A stretch of DNA of 64,000 bases from Hyphomicrobiales bacterium (GTDB lineage Bacteria; Pseudomonadota; Alphaproteobacteria; Rhizobiales; Devosiaceae). Made by a program: the position numbers and the translations under genes. The first letter of the stretch is position 1. Each line of letters begins with the position of its first letter. The notes under the pieces are model-generated. The model was not told where the DNA came from, did no database searches, and was given only the letters and a program-made list of their open reading frames with translations. The stretch covers positions 1 to 64,000 of the forward strand of contig JALSII010000033.1 of NCBI GenBank assembly GCA_026981645.1, in the 5' to 3' direction. Below are positions 36,976 through 47,449 of the stretch, piece by piece.

Positions 36976-37899
36976 ATGCTGAGTTTTATCATCAGACGGT
37001 TGGGCATCGCTATTCCCACGTTGCTGATTCTGGTGATTTTTTCATTTTCCATGATGCATCTTGCGCCGGGCGGGCCCTTCACTTCGGAGCGACCGCTTCC
37101 GCCCCAGGTTTTGGCAAACATCGAAGCCAAGTACGGGCTGGATCAGCCGGTCTATGTGCAGATGGGCAACTATATCTGGGGGATCGTCACTGAATTTGAT
37201 TTTGGCCCCTCTTTCCGGTTCAAGGACCGCACGGTCAACGATGTTATTGCGCAGGGGTTTCCGGTAACGCTTACCTACGGATTCTGGTCGTTCGTTGTTG
37301 CGGTCGGCGTTGGGGTGACTCTGGGCGCGGCGGCGGCGATTTATCATAATTCATGGCTTGATTATCTGGCGGTGGGCATCTCCATCGGTGCGCAGGTGCT
37401 GCCCAATTTTGTCATGGCGCCTATTCTGGTGTTGACCCTTACCCTGTGGCTGGGATTGTTGCCGGGGGGCGGCTGGAACGGGGGGCAGTGGCAATATCTG
37501 ATCATGCCGGTCATCGCGCTATCGACGTCGTATATGGCCTCAATCGCCCGTATCACCCGATCTTCCATGCTTGAAGTCCTGAACTCCAATTTCATCCGTA
37601 CCGCAAGGGCCAAAGGGCTTTCAAACAGCAGAATCATTATCAAACACGCGCTCAAGCCCACAATGCTGCCGGTAATTTCCTATCTGGGTCCGGCTTTTGT
37701 CGGCATGGTGACGGGTTCTGTGGTGATTGATTTGTATTTTTCAACTGGCGGCATCGGTCAGATGTTTGTCAATTCCGCTCTTAGCCGGGACTATTCCGTG
37801 ATGATGGGGATAACCATTCTGATGGGTTCTCTGGTTATTATCTTCAATATGATTGTGGACATCCTTTATGCCTGGATTGATCCAAAGATCAGGCTTTAG
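36976..37899 (+). CDS. oppB: Oligopeptide ABC transporter permease OppB
   Basis: 307-residue inner-membrane permease with six transmembrane helices. The first is in the N-terminal MLSFIIRRLGIAIPTLLIL; the binding-protein-dependent transport EAA loop appears as FIRTARAKGLSNSRIIIKHALKP and contacts the ATPases. Similar in length to E. coli OppB (306). It is followed by oppC after nine bp. Confidence 0.95.
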   Translation: MLSFIIRRLGIAIPTLLILVIFSFSMMHLAPGGPFTSERPLPPQVLANIEAKYGLDQPVYVQMGNYIWGIVTEFDFGPSFRFKDRTVNDVIAQGFPVTLTYGFWSFVVAVGVGVTLGAAAAIYHNSWLDYLAVGISIGAQVLPNFVMAPILVLTLTLWLGLLPGGGWNGGQWQYLIMPVIALSTSYMASIARITRSSMLEVLNSNFIRTARAKGLSNSRIIIKHALKPTMLPVISYLGPAFVGMVTGSVVIDLYFSTGGIGQMFVNSALSRDYSVMMGITILMGSLVIIFNMIVDILYAWIDPKIRL

Positions 37900-37908
37900 G
37901 ACCAGAAG

Positions 37909-38844
37909 ATGAGCATGGTCCCGAACACCGATAGAATAAAAAGAATGGCTGATAATCTTGCCAGCATGGAGCCGGTTAAAGGGCGTTCCCTGTGGCAGGA
38001 CGCCATGCACAGATTTTTGCAGAACAAGGCGGCGGTGACCAGTGTTATCGTGCTGACTCTGGTGGTTCTGTTTTCGTTGATAGGCCCCTATTTCGCTGTA
38101 TGGACCAACGAGGAAATTGACTGGTCCCGAATTGGCAAGGCGGCCGAACTGGGTGCGCCCTCCATCGCCAACGGCCATTTTTTTGGCATTGATAATCTGG
38201 GCCGGGATTTATACTCGCGGGTCATTCAGGGCACACAGGTCTCGCTGATGGTGGGGCTGATCGGGGCCGGTATCGCTGTTATTGTGGGGACACTTTATGG
38301 GGCAACGGCGGGTTATTTTGGCGGTCGGGTCGACTCTGTGATGATGCGGCTTGTCGATATCCTTATGTCTATCCCTTACATGTTTGTGCTTATCCTGTTG
38401 CTGGTGGTGTTTGGTCGCTCCCTGCAAATGCTGTTTGTGGGCATCGGGCTTATCAGCTGGCTTGATATGTCGCGGATTGTGCGTGGCCAGACCCTTTCCA
38501 TCAAAAACAAGGAATTCGTTGAGGCGGCGGTGGCAACCGGCGTTCCCAGTTTTACCATTATCGTACGCCATATCGTGCCAAACCTGATGGGTGTTGTTGT
38601 TGTTTACGCAACGCTGCTGGTGCCGGGCATGATCATCACCGAAAGCTTCATTTCGTTTCTGGGGCTTGGGGTGCAGGAGCCCAACACGTCCTGGGGTGCG
38701 TTGATTTCAGAAGGCGCAGGCACCATTGCCTATGGCACTATCTGGCAGCTTCTGGTTCCCCTGTTCTTTTTTGTGATAACGCTGTTCAGCTTCTTTTTTA
38801 TCGGTGACGGGCTGCGCGATGCGCTCGACCCCAAAGATCGCTAA
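37909..38844 (+). CDS. oppC: Oligopeptide ABC transporter permease OppC
   Basis: 311-residue permease. It has the OppC-type N-terminal cytoplasmic segment (SLWQDAMHRFLQNKAAV) before the first helix, the conserved HFFGIDNLGRDLYSRVIQG, and the EAA loop EFVEAAVATGVPSFTIIVRHIVPNL. It pairs with OppB to form the channel. The next gene, oppD, starts within about 20 bp. Confidence 0.95.
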   Translation: MSMVPNTDRIKRMADNLASMEPVKGRSLWQDAMHRFLQNKAAVTSVIVLTLVVLFSLIGPYFAVWTNEEIDWSRIGKAAELGAPSIANGHFFGIDNLGRDLYSRVIQGTQVSLMVGLIGAGIAVIVGTLYGATAGYFGGRVDSVMMRLVDILMSIPYMFVLILLLVVFGRSLQMLFVGIGLISWLDMSRIVRGQTLSIKNKEFVEAAVATGVPSFTIIVRHIVPNLMGVVVVYATLLVPGMIITESFISFLGLGVQEPNTSWGALISEGAGTIAYGTIWQLLVPLFFFVITLFSFFFIGDGLRDALDPKDR

Positions 38845-38862
38845 CGGGGAGTTTTGCGACCA

Positions 38863-39834
38863 GTGAGCCTGCTTGAAGTAAATGACCTTGGTGTAACTTT
38901 TGCGACCGCCGATGGTACGGTGCGTGCCGTCAATCAGATTAGCTTTGATGTGCAGGCCGGGGAAACGCTGGCCATTGTCGGGGAGAGCGGTTCGGGCAAA
39001 AGTCAGGCGGTTTTTGCCATCATGGGACTGTTGGCGGAAAATGGTGCGGCAAGCGGCAGCGTCAAGTTCAATGGTTCTGAGCTGGTGGGATTGAACGACA
39101 AACAGTTGAACAAGATTCGCGCCAGCCAGATCGCCATGATTTTTCAGGACCCCATGACCTCGCTGAACCCCTATATGCGGGTAAGCGAGCAGATGATCGA
39201 GGTTCTGGTTCTGCACAAGGGTCTTTCCCGGTCTGAAGCACTTGAGGAATCGGTGCGCATGCTTGATGCGGTGAGGCTTCCCGATGCCGAAGATGTTGTT
39301 CGACGCTTTCCCCATGAATGTTCAGGGGGCATGCGCCAGCGGATCATGATTGCCATGGCGCTTTTGTGTAAACCCAAACTGCTGATTGCTGACGAGCCGA
39401 CCACGGCCCTTGATGTGACAGTGCAGGCCCAGATCATGACTTTGCTCAAAGAAATACAGGAGGATTTCGGAACCGCGATCATATTGATTACCCATGATCT
39501 GGGGGTTGTGGCGGGGGCATGCGAAAACACGCTGGTGCTATATGGTGGTCGGGTTCTGGAATATGGGCGCACACGGGATATATTTGCTTCTCCATCACAC
39601 CCTTACACGCGGGGGTTGCTTTCGGCTGTGCCCCGGCTTGATGACAGTTCCGAAGAGCTTGAAACCATTCCGGGCAGCCCCCCCAATATGATGACCCTGC
39701 CAAAGGGATGCCCGTTTGCCGAGCGGTGCGAGTATGCGCTGGAAAAATGCTACGAGGTCATGCCCGAGCTGGTTACCTTCGATAAAAACGCTCATTCGCG
39801 TGCCTGCCATGTGGCCGAGGAGGACTTGAAATGA
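38863..39834 (+). CDS. oppD: Oligopeptide ABC transporter ATP-binding protein OppD
   Basis: About 323 residues. Walker A GESGSGKS, signature SGGMRQR, Walker [13 protein letters not shown], switch His in ITHDLGVV, then the oligopeptide/dipeptide C-terminal domain with the cysteine motif ([14 protein letters not shown]) typical of this subfamily. I chose GTG 38863 ([10 protein letters not shown]) behind GGGGAG; a TTG at 38854 is nearer to it and also possible. The last four bases overlap the oppF start. Confidence 0.94.
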   Translation: MSLLEVNDLGVTFATADGTVRAVNQISFDVQAGETLAIVGESGSGKSQAVFAIMGLLAENGAASGSVKFNGSELVGLNDKQLNKIRASQIAMIFQDPMTSLNPYMRVSEQMIEVLVLHKGLSRSEALEESVRMLDAVRLPDAEDVVRRFPHECSGGMRQRIMIAMALLCKPKLLIADEPTTALDVTVQAQIMTLLKEIQEDFGTAIILITHDLGVVAGACENTLVLYGGRVLEYGRTRDIFASPSHPYTRGLLSAVPRLDDSSEELETIPGSPPNMMTLPKGCPFAERCEYALEKCYEVMPELVTFDKNAHSRACHVAEEDLK

Positions 39835-40820
39835 GTAAGGGAGAAACCTTGCTGCGGGTTGAAAGTCTCAAGGTCAGCTTCAACATTAAACCCGCCGGGG
39901 CCATGCCCTGGACAAGCCCGTTGAAATTAAGGGCGGTTGACGGGGTAAGTTTTGAGTTACGGGCCGGGGAGACGCTGGGGATTGTGGGTGAAAGCGGGTG
40001 CGGAAAGTCCACGCTGGCGCGAGCAATCATCAAGCTGGTGCCGACCGTAGCGGGCAGAATTGTCTGGCTGGGGGAAAACCTTGTGGGCCTGTCCAAGGCA
40101 CAGATGCGGCCGCACCGCAAAGAAATCCAGATGATATTTCAGGATCCTCTGGCTTCGCTCGATCCGCGCATGAATATTGGCGAAATAATCGCCGAGCCGC
40201 TAAAGACCCATTATCCGCGTACTCCCAAGGTCGAGATAAAGGCGCGGGTGGGCGAGATGATGGCCAAGGTCGGGCTGCTGCCAAATCTGGTCAACCGATA
40301 CCCCCACGAGTTTTCCGGAGGGCAATGCCAGCGTATCGGGATTGCACGGGCACTTATTCTGGAGCCCAAACTGATCATTTGCGATGAGCCGGTTTCGGCG
40401 CTCGATGTTTCCATTCAGGCTCAGGTCATTAACCTGCTCAAAGAACTACAGCGGGAGTTGGGTTTATCACTGATTTTTATCGCACATGATCTGAGTGTGG
40501 TTAAACATGTAAGCGACCGGATTATGGTGCTTTATCTGGGCAATGCCATGGAACTGGCGAACAGTGATGAACTCTATCGTCATCCTCGCCACCCTTATAC
40601 CAATCTGTTGATTGATGCGGTGCCTATTCCGGATCCTGAAATTGAGCTCAAGCGAGAAGTTCAACTGATTGAAGGGGAATTGCCTTCGCCGATCAATCCG
40701 CCCTCGGGCTGTGTGTTCCGCACCCGCTGCCCCAGAGCCAAGGACAGATGCGCACAGGAAAAACCCAAATTGGATGTGATTGAAGGTGAACATATGGTGG
40801 CCTGCCATTACCCCCAATAA
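39831..40820 (+). CDS. oppF: Oligopeptide ABC transporter ATP-binding protein OppF
   Basis: 329-residue ATPase partner of OppD. Walker [10 protein letters not shown], signature SGGQCQR, Walker [13 protein letters not shown], switch His in FIAHDLSVV, and the C-terminal [14 protein letters not shown] cysteine motif. The ATG overlaps the oppD stop (ATGA), so the pair is translationally coupled. Last gene of the opp operon. Confidence 0.95.
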   Translation: MSKGETLLRVESLKVSFNIKPAGAMPWTSPLKLRAVDGVSFELRAGETLGIVGESGCGKSTLARAIIKLVPTVAGRIVWLGENLVGLSKAQMRPHRKEIQMIFQDPLASLDPRMNIGEIIAEPLKTHYPRTPKVEIKARVGEMMAKVGLLPNLVNRYPHEFSGGQCQRIGIARALILEPKLIICDEPVSALDVSIQAQVINLLKELQRELGLSLIFIAHDLSVVKHVSDRIMVLYLGNAMELANSDELYRHPRHPYTNLLIDAVPIPDPEIELKREVQLIEGELPSPINPPSGCVFRTRCPRAKDRCAQEKPKLDVIEGEHMVACHYPQ

Positions 40821-40856
40821 AGGCATGGGTTGTTTGGGGTGGCTTTCTATCCAGCT

Positions 40857-41378
40857 TCAGGCATGAATTGAAGCAAAACCCTCATCCGCTTCCTCGGCGC
40901 GCCGCTCTATATCGGCATATTTTGAATCCGTCTGACGTCGCCGATCAGGGCCGAAATACTTGCTCGAGCGCACAAATGGCCGAGGATTTTCGATGACTTC
41001 CAACAGACGCATATACAAATCATGGGCGCAAAGAGGCTTGCGCAGGAATTCGGTGATGCCTGCGTCCCGGGCGCTGACAACACGTTTCTTTTCCGTGTAG
41101 GCCGACAGCATGATTATGGGTACCAGCCTGTGGGTGCTGGCTTCATCTCCGCGCAGGAGCTCGGTCAGTTCGATGCCGGTGAGGGTGGTCAGGGCGTAAT
41201 CGACGATGGCAATATCAATATTGTGAATCTTGAATGCTTCGAGTGCGACCGCGCCATCTGTGGCTTCATGAATTGTTGTTATGCCATAGCCGCGTAACAT
41301 GGCCCGGATAATCTTGACCATGTAAGGATTGGGGTCGGCAACCAGCACCGAAAGCGCTGACATATCAATTGTGCGCAT
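40857..41378 (-). CDS. Response regulator with a C-terminal FGPDRRR tail
   Basis: About 173 residues. The receiver domain (about 9-125) has Asp5-like acidic residues reduced to VADPN, the phospho-acceptor Asp60 in AIVDYALTTLTG, and Lys114 in LRKPL. The tail PRPFVRSSKYFGPDRRR is conserved in a group of alphaproteobacterial single-domain regulators of unknown output. No kinase is adjacent. ATG 41378 is preferred to an upstream start eight codons earlier because it matches the domain boundary. It is convergent with oppF. Confidence 0.85.
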   Translation of the reverse strand: MRTIDMSALSVLVADPNPYMVKIIRAMLRGYGITTIHEATDGAVALEAFKIHNIDIAIVDYALTTLTGIELTELLRGDEASTHRLVPIIMLSAYTEKKRVVSARDAGITEFLRKPLCAHDLYMRLLEVIENPRPFVRSSKYFGPDRRRQTDSKYADIERRAEEADEGFASIHA

Positions 41379-41597
41379 GTTTGCCTCTTTTTTTCGGGCC
41401 AATCATAGATGTCCGCTGCTTTGAAGGGGTAAAAAGACAGGATAGGACAAACCCTTAACCGAGGTGCCCGGGACAAGTGTCTGGTTCGAGTTTTGTGGCG
41501 TTGACACCGGCGCGCGTAGGCCATATGTTTCGCGCCAGTCAGCAGGCGGATTTCGCCTGCGTTTGTTTTTTTGGTAAATTTGACAAAAGGCACGGAC

Positions 41598-41723
41598 ATG
41601 AAAATCCGCAATTCTCTCAGGGCACTGATGGGGCGGCATCGCGACAACAAACTTGTCCGCCGCCGGGGCCGTTATTACATCATCAACAAGGTCAACAAGC
41701 GTTTCAAGGCCCGTCAGGGCTAA
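41598..41723 (+). CDS. rpmJ: 50S ribosomal protein bL36
   Basis: 41-residue basic protein ([18 protein letters not shown]..., ending NKRFKARQG). It is the alphaproteobacterial bL36 form, which lacks the four zinc-binding residues of classical bL36 and keeps the [13 protein letters not shown] core. It binds 23S rRNA in the large subunit. It stands alone with its own terminator downstream. Confidence 0.95.
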   Translation: MKIRNSLRALMGRHRDNKLVRRRGRYYIINKVNKRFKARQG

Positions 41724-41755
41724 GCATGTCTGTTTTTGACTGACTTGAACAAGAC

Positions 41756-41783
41756 GGCCCGCTTTTTGAGCGGGCCTTTTTTT
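41756..41783 (+). terminator. Rho-independent terminator after rpmJ
   Basis: GGCCCGCT-TTTTG-AGCGGGCC followed by seven T. Perfect 8-bp stem, 33 bp after the rpmJ stop. It also lies between the convergent rpmJ and pyk genes. Confidence 0.92.
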
Positions 41784-41804
41784 GTCAGGATGTTGAAATG
41801 ATGC

Positions 41805-43241
41805 TCAGGAAGAGCTTGCCCCATCCTGGGAGACGAAGGCGATGCGCAGCATGTTGGTTGAACCCGGTGTGCGCAGGGGAACCCCGGCAGTAATTGCGAT
41901 ACGGTCACCGGGACGGGCAAAACCTTCAGAGTAAGCGATGGCGCAGGCGCGATCCACCATATCATCCAGATCTTTTGCATCCATGGTTCTTACACAATGC
42001 AGACCCCAGACAAGCGAGATACGCCGCATGGTTCGCTGGTTTGGGGACAGGGCGATAATGGGGGTAAGGGGGCGTTCGCGAGCGGCACGCAGGCCGGTGG
42101 AGCCCGAGGAGGTATAGGTTACGATGGCGGCCAGATCGAGCGTTTCGGCAACCTGGCGGGTGGCTGCGGATATGGCATCGGCTGCGGTCGCCTCTGGCTC
42201 ATGGGCCTGAGCCCGGATGATGGCGGGGTAATTATCGTCTCTCTCGACAGCAATGGCAACGCGATCCATGGTGGCAACCGCCTCAACAGGGAATTCGCCG
42301 CTGGCGGATTCGGCGGAGAGCATAATAGCATCCGCTCCCTCAAAAACTGCAACCGACACGTCGGAAACCTCGGCCCTTGTGGGGATGGGGGCACTTATCA
42401 TGCTTTCGAGCATCTGGGTGGCCACGACCACAGGTTTTCCATAGCGCCGGGCCAGACGGATCATGCGCTTTTGCAGTCCGGGGACCTGTTCGAGGGGCAT
42501 TTCCACCCCAAGGTCGCCACGCGCGATCATAAAGGCATCCGAGAGCTTGATGATATCATGCAGACGTTCAATGGCCTGGGGTTTTTCAATTTTGGCCAGC
42601 ACCCCGGCTTTGCCCTGAACGATCTTGCGCACTTCGATTATATCTTCAGGGCGCTGAACAAAGCTGAGGGCAATCCAGTCAACATCATGTTTGAGCGCAG
42701 CGATGAGGTCGATATGATCCTTTTTTGTCATAGCGCTCATGGGTAAAAGCGTGTCGGGAACGCTTACACCCTTGCGGTTGGAGAGTATTCCGCCGTGCAC
42801 AATTTCACAGGCAATGGCTTCGGGTGTTACTTTGGTTGCGCGCAACTGAATGCGCCCGTCATCGAGCAGCAGACGGTGCCCCGGTTTCAGTGCCTTGAAA
42901 ATTTCGGGGTGGGGGAGATGCACCCGGCTTTTATCTCCGTCATCCGGGTTGGTATCAAGCTGGATTGTTTCGCCGTTTTGCAGTTCAGCCGAACCGTTTG
43001 CAAATGTCCCTACCCGGATTTTCGGTCCCTGCAGGTCCACCAGAATGCCAAGAGGGTGGTTGAGCACCTCTTCCACTGCCCGGATGCGGGCAACAAGCGT
43101 TTCCAAAACCTCGTGGCTGGCATGGGACATGTTTATTCTGAATACATCAGCACCGGCTTCAGCCAGGCGGGCGATCATTTTTTCACTGTGGGAAGCGGGG
43201 CCAAGGGTGGCAAGTATTTTTACGCGGCGAAGACGTTTCAT
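41805..43241 (-). CDS. pyk: Pyruvate kinase
   Basis: 478 residues; converts phosphoenolpyruvate and ADP to pyruvate and ATP. N-terminal RVKILATLGPASHS, the substrate block FRINMSHAS, GILVDLQGPKIRVG, metal site region ARGDLGVEMPLEQVPGLQKR, and VVVATQMLESMI; the C-terminal regulatory domain runs from about 350. The frame is open further upstream, but the ATG at 43241 fits the family start. It lies directly downstream of the DUF1036 gene (28 bp), an arrangement common in Hyphomicrobiales. Confidence 0.96.
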   Translation of the reverse strand: MKRLRRVKILATLGPASHSEKMIARLAEAGADVFRINMSHASHEVLETLVARIRAVEEVLNHPLGILVDLQGPKIRVGTFANGSAELQNGETIQLDTNPDDGDKSRVHLPHPEIFKALKPGHRLLLDDGRIQLRATKVTPEAIACEIVHGGILSNRKGVSVPDTLLPMSAMTKKDHIDLIAALKHDVDWIALSFVQRPEDIIEVRKIVQGKAGVLAKIEKPQAIERLHDIIKLSDAFMIARGDLGVEMPLEQVPGLQKRMIRLARRYGKPVVVATQMLESMISAPIPTRAEVSDVSVAVFEGADAIMLSAESASGEFPVEAVATMDRVAIAVERDDNYPAIIRAQAHEPEATAADAISAATRQVAETLDLAAIVTYTSSGSTGLRAARERPLTPIIALSPNQRTMRRISLVWGLHCVRTMDAKDLDDMVDRACAIAYSEGFARPGDRIAITAGVPLRTPGSTNMLRIAFVSQDGASSS

Positions 43242-43269
43242 GGATTTATGCGTTTCATTAGGCAGGACT

Positions 43270-43716
43270 CTAAAGATCTTGCTGGTCAACGAGCTCGGTT
43301 TCAGTGAGCTGAAGGGTCCAGCTCTTGCGATTTTTAGTATCGACTTCAAAAAAGCCTGTCCGCTCGTACCCTCTTGCAAGGCAATCTTCAACGCCAAAGA
43401 TCGTAAATGTTTCGTCTCGGGTGCACATATATACCGGGCCGTCCCAGGTGCCGCCGGAAATGTCATCAGCGGCAAACAGATAATAATATTGTGCATTCAG
43501 GTCGCCCTGAAACACTGTGGCGCAGGTGTCAGGGGCCGTGACCCACCAGCCCTCGGACTGCCAGCCTGCCTCAGCGCGGTAGCCAAGGGCAATTGAAATG
43601 GTGGTAGCGGTCTGGTTGCAGACCCGTAAATCCGCGCGAGCAGGGACTGCGCTCCACAATAGCAGAGACAGGAGAAGAATGAGCGCCGAAATGAAGTGGA
43701 AGGCAGTTTTTTTCAT
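43270..43716 (-). CDS. Secreted DUF1036 protein
   Basis: About 148 residues. A signal peptide (LLLSLLLWSAVPARA) precedes a DUF1036 domain: LRVCNQTATTISIALGYR, GWQSEGWWVTAPDTCATVF and a C-terminal CTRDETFTIFGVEDC, with conserved Cys and Trp. Periplasmic, function unknown. Starts at 43731 and 43755 are also in frame; ATG 43716 gives the best signal peptide. Likely co-transcribed with pyk. Confidence 0.85.
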   Translation of the reverse strand: MKKTAFHFISALILLLSLLLWSAVPARADLRVCNQTATTISIALGYRAEAGWQSEGWWVTAPDTCATVFQGDLNAQYYYLFAADDISGGTWDGPVYMCTRDETFTIFGVEDCLARGYERTGFFEVDTKNRKSWTLQLTETELVDQQDL

Positions 43717-43917
43717 TAGCCTGGGACGCATTATTGCTGGGTGTGTTCGTTTCATGCAGATTGGCGTGGTTTACGTCAATGCTAATCAGCATTTTTGCGG
43801 GCAGAATTATGTCTTAAAACGGGATGAAGGGCGATTTGGTGGCGAATTTGTGCTGGGCGTGAATTTTGCTAGACCGGATTTTTGTTACCTGTGCAATTTC
43901 CTTGGAGTATTCTCCTG

Positions 43918-44859
43918 ATGAATGAGCCTACGCCAAATCTGGGGGCGATAATGCCTGCGCCATCCCGGATTGCGGGTGTGCTTTTTGCTGTCTTTGGCGC
44001 GGCGTTTTTTGCCACAAAGGGCATTTTTATCAAGCTGGCGCTGGTGGAGAATGTCGATGTTCTGACCACCCTGACCTGGCGGATGATCCTTTCTGCACCC
44101 ATCTTTATCGCTATCGGTTATTGGGGGCACCGGGATAATCTGACCCAGGGCAGGACTGGAAAACTGACGGGCAGTTTGTTGATGCGTTCAGCACTGGTTG
44201 GTGCGCTGGGCTATTATGTGGCCTCATATCTGGACTTCAAGGGACTTGAATTTGTAACTGTTCAGTTTGATCGGCTGATATTGATGACCTACCCGATTTT
44301 TGTGGTGCTGATCAGCGCGCTGGTGCTCAAAATGAGGATTACCGGGAAAATGATTGGTGCGCTGGCGCTCAGCTATGGGGGACTGGCGGTGGTTTTTCTT
44401 CGCGACCTTTCCCTGTTGGGGCAGGACATATATTTGGGTGGCGTACTGGTCCTAGGCGCAGCTTTGGCATTTGCCTGCTATCAGATATTGGCCAAGCCGA
44501 TTATTGACGAGATAGGCGCGCGCCTGTTTACCTCGATTGCCATGGCCAGCGCCGGCATTGCGGTTATCGTCCACTTTTTGCTGGTCAATGATGTGGCCTC
44601 GCTGGCCCTGAGCGGCAAGGCGATGTTTTACATGGGGGGTATTGCCCTGGCCTCAACTATTTTGCCGGCCTATTTTCTTTCCGCTGCCATCGGGCGCATC
44701 GGGCCGCAGGCTACCGCTGTTCTGGGCAATGTTTCGCCTCTGGTCACTGCCATTCTTGCGGTTTTCATTCTTGGGGAAATATTTACGGTATATCATGCGC
44801 TGGGCACTGCGATGGTGATTGCGGGGGTGATTTTGTTCATGAACCAGAAGGCCAGGTAA
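43918..44859 (+). CDS. EamA/DMT-superfamily transporter
   Basis: 313 residues with about ten transmembrane helices in two EamA repeats (first about 14-150, second about 160-305). Family marks are FFATKGIFIKLAL in helix 1, YLDFKGLEFVTVQFDRLILMTYPI, and near the end ATAVLGNVSPLVTAILAVFILGE. Such proteins export metabolites or amino acids; the substrate is unknown. ATG 43918 is supported by GGAG upstream. Confidence 0.88.
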   Translation: MNEPTPNLGAIMPAPSRIAGVLFAVFGAAFFATKGIFIKLALVENVDVLTTLTWRMILSAPIFIAIGYWGHRDNLTQGRTGKLTGSLLMRSALVGALGYYVASYLDFKGLEFVTVQFDRLILMTYPIFVVLISALVLKMRITGKMIGALALSYGGLAVVFLRDLSLLGQDIYLGGVLVLGAALAFACYQILAKPIIDEIGARLFTSIAMASAGIAVIVHFLLVNDVASLALSGKAMFYMGGIALASTILPAYFLSAAIGRIGPQATAVLGNVSPLVTAILAVFILGEIFTVYHALGTAMVIAGVILFMNQKAR

Positions 44860-44934
44860 AAACCGGATTGATGCAGCCCTGGTGTGAACAAGGGATCTGT
44901 GCCCGTGCAGCATGTGGAAAGGGGCCGATTGCAC

Positions 44935-44961
44935 TTGATCCCAGGCCCTTACTGGGATTGA
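44935..44961 (+). promoter_or_regulatory. Hairpin upstream of gapR
   Basis: ATCCCAG (44938-44944) and CTGGGAT (44952-44958) pair perfectly around a GCCCTTA loop, extended by wobble pairs to ten. It is about 30 bp before the gapR start and 75 bp after the EamA gene, without a T tract. It could be a leader structure or a weak terminator. Confidence 0.35.
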
Positions 44962-44990
44962 ACAGTCTTTCAATGACAGTGAGGTGAGTG

Positions 44991-45248
44991 ATGTCGGATT
45001 TGGGTGTGGGGCGTGACCAACTGCGGGCGCTTGTTGAGCGGATTGAGCGTCTGGAAGACGAAAAAAAGGCCATTATGGAAGACATCAAGGAAGTCTATGG
45101 CGAAGCCAAGGGCAATGGTTTTGATACCAAGGTCCTGCGTCAGGTTGTGCGCATCCGCAAACAGGATAAAAGTGAGCGCATGGAGCAGGAAGCCATTCTG
45201 GACACCTATCTGCACGCGCTGGGCATGGTGCCGGACCTGGAAAACTAA
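44991..45248 (+). CDS. gapR: Nucleoid-associated protein GapR (DUF2312)
   Basis: 85 residues, the usual GapR length. The coiled-coil N-terminal half ([21 protein letters not shown]) and the C-terminal [23 protein letters not shown] match DUF2312. GapR clamps overtwisted DNA ahead of replication and transcription in Caulobacter and helps gyrase and topoisomerase IV. ATG 44991, with GAGGTGAG just upstream, is preferred to the GTG one codon earlier. It is convergent with dxs, six bp apart. Confidence 0.93.
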   Translation: MSDLGVGRDQLRALVERIERLEDEKKAIMEDIKEVYGEAKGNGFDTKVLRQVVRIRKQDKSERMEQEAILDTYLHALGMVPDLEN

Positions 45249-45254
45249 CCAGAA

Positions 45255-47201
45255 CTACCCTGGTTTTTTGTCACTTGCGGTGGCGTGAAGTATCTTCATG
45301 GCCTGCGCATCATCCCCCAATGCCTTAAGAGCGGCGGCGACAATGCCGGTGCGGTCAAGCCCGGCCTGGGCATAGAGGTCCGTTTGTGTGGCATGTTCCA
45401 GATTGCGGTCGGGCAGCATCAGTGGACGGAAATGCAGCCGCCCGTCCAATAATCCATTCTGCGCCAGAAAAGTTGCTACATGGGAGCCAAAGCCGCCGAT
45501 GGCTCCCTCCTCAATGCTGAGCAGGACTTCGTGGCTGGTGGCCAGTTTTGCAATCAGTTCTTCATCGAGCGGCTTGGCAAAACGCGCATCGGCAATGGTG
45601 ACTGAAAGACCAAGAGAGGCCAGCTGTTCTGAAGCGGCAAGGCATTCGCCCAGCCGGGCGCCATAGGAAAGCAGGGCAATTGTCGTGCCCTGTTTAACAA
45701 TGCGCCCCTTGCCGATGGCCAGTGCTTTTCCGTGTTCAGGCAGGTCAATCCCCAGCCCTTCACCGCGCGGATACCGCAGGGCGATGGGTCCCTCATCATG
45801 GGCAATGGCGGTTGCCACCATGTGCCTGAGTTCTGCTTCGTCCCCGGCAGCCATCAGCACCATATTGGGGATGGCGCCCAGATAGGCCGTGTCATAACTT
45901 CCAGCATGGGTGGGTCCATCCGCACCCACATATCCGGCGCGGTCAATGGCAAAACGCACGGGCAGGTTCTGCAGGGCGACATCATGGATAATCTGGTCGT
46001 AGGCGCGCTGCAAAAAAGTGGAATAGATGGCGACAACGGGCTTGAAACCCTCGCAGGCCAGCCCGGCGGCAAAGGTTACTGCGTGCTGTTCGGCTATGCC
46101 CACGTCAAAGGTGCGGGTGGGGAACAGTTCGCCAAATTTATCGAGCCCGGTGCCTGAGGGCATGGCGGCGTTTACCGCAATGATTTTGTTGTCGCGCTTT
46201 GCTTCATCAATCAGGCTTGAGGCAAAAACCGAGGTATAGGAGGGCGCGTTGCTTTGGGACTTGGCCTGGGCGCCGGTCACCACATTAAAGCGGGAAACGC
46301 CGTGATATTTGTCGCATGCCTTTTCTGCCGGGCTATAGCCCTTGCCTTTCTGGGTGACCACATGCACCAGAATAGGGCCGGTCTTTGCGTCGCGCACATT
46401 TTTCAGAATGGGCAGCAAATGAGAGAGGTTGTGGCCGTCAATGGGGCCCACATAATAAAAACCGAGTTCCTCGAACAGAGTTCCTCCGGCCCAGAAACCG
46501 CGGGCAAACTCTTCGGTCTTGCGGGCCTTGTCGGCAAAAAACTGCGGCAGGTGTTCAACGATGTTTTTGGCTTTTTCGCGCAGGCCCCGATAGGCGGGAC
46601 TGGAGACCAGTTTGGCCAGATAGGCGCTCATGGCCCCGGTGGGGGGGGCAATGGACATGTCATTGTCGTTCAGAATAACGATCAGGCGGGCATCCATGCC
46701 CCCGGCATTGTTCATGGCTTCATAGGCCATGCCCGCAGACATGGCTCCATCGCCAATGACAGCAACACAGTTGCGGGTTTCGCTATTCAGTTCTGTGGCA
46801 ACAGCCATCCCCAGAGCGGCGGAAATGGAGGTCGAGGAATGGCCGGTGCCAAAGGGGTCAAAGACACTTTCGGCGCGTCGCGTAAAACCGGAAAGGCCAT
46901 CCTTTTGCCGAAGGGTGCGCATGCGCGCACGACGCCCTGTAAGAATTTTGTGGGGGTAGGCCTGATGGCCCACGTCCCATATCAGGCGATCGTCAGGGGT
47001 GCTGAAAACCGCGTGCAGCGCCACCGTCAGCTCGACAACGCCCAGTCCGGCACCCAGATGGCCGCCGGTGAGAGAGACAACATCGATCATTTCAGCACGT
47101 AGCTCGGCTGTGAGCTGCTCAAGTTGCTCAGGGCTGAGTTCGTGCAGTTGGGCGGGGTCTGCGATGGTGTCAAGCAAGGGTGTGAGTGGTCGTGTGCTCA
47201 A
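45255..47201 (-). CDS. dxs: 1-deoxy-D-xylulose-5-phosphate synthase
   Basis: First enzyme of the MEP isoprenoid pathway, thiamine-diphosphate dependent, 648 residues. Motifs: [35 protein letters not shown], the ThDP motif [33 protein letters not shown] and the C-terminal transketolase domain. The start is a TTG (47201), with AAGGA about ten bases upstream. The usual upstream neighbours (xseB, ispA) are absent here. Confidence 0.96.
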   Translation of the reverse strand: MSTRPLTPLLDTIADPAQLHELSPEQLEQLTAELRAEMIDVVSLTGGHLGAGLGVVELTVALHAVFSTPDDRLIWDVGHQAYPHKILTGRRARMRTLRQKDGLSGFTRRAESVFDPFGTGHSSTSISAALGMAVATELNSETRNCVAVIGDGAMSAGMAYEAMNNAGGMDARLIVILNDNDMSIAPPTGAMSAYLAKLVSSPAYRGLREKAKNIVEHLPQFFADKARKTEEFARGFWAGGTLFEELGFYYVGPIDGHNLSHLLPILKNVRDAKTGPILVHVVTQKGKGYSPAEKACDKYHGVSRFNVVTGAQAKSQSNAPSYTSVFASSLIDEAKRDNKIIAVNAAMPSGTGLDKFGELFPTRTFDVGIAEQHAVTFAAGLACEGFKPVVAIYSTFLQRAYDQIIHDVALQNLPVRFAIDRAGYVGADGPTHAGSYDTAYLGAIPNMVLMAAGDEAELRHMVATAIAHDEGPIALRYPRGEGLGIDLPEHGKALAIGKGRIVKQGTTIALLSYGARLGECLAASEQLASLGLSVTIADARFAKPLDEELIAKLATSHEVLLSIEEGAIGGFGSHVATFLAQNGLLDGRLHFRPLMLPDRNLEHATQTDLYAQAGLDRTGIVAAALKALGDDAQAMKILHATASDKKPG

Positions 47202-47449
47202 GAGCTTTTAATCCTTCACCTCAACCCAGAGCCGATGCGGGAGCCTGAAATTGTTCAAGTCAATGACCCTGTTGTTTTTACCTGCCCGGTGCGGGTCCGA
47301 AAAACTGCATGAAGGTGTAGTTTGACGGATCAGACAAGCAATAACAACACCTAGCAGAACTATTCTGGCAGAACAATCTTGCTTTATAAACCGGGGGAGC
47401 ATTGCTCTGCGCTTTTATAGAAGCGAGGAGGCATGGCGGTTTTTATGTT

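Noticed and set aside
47208-47402. Small minus-strand frame upstream of dxs
   Set aside because: No similarity to XseB or any known protein, and the composition is unlike that of its neighbours.
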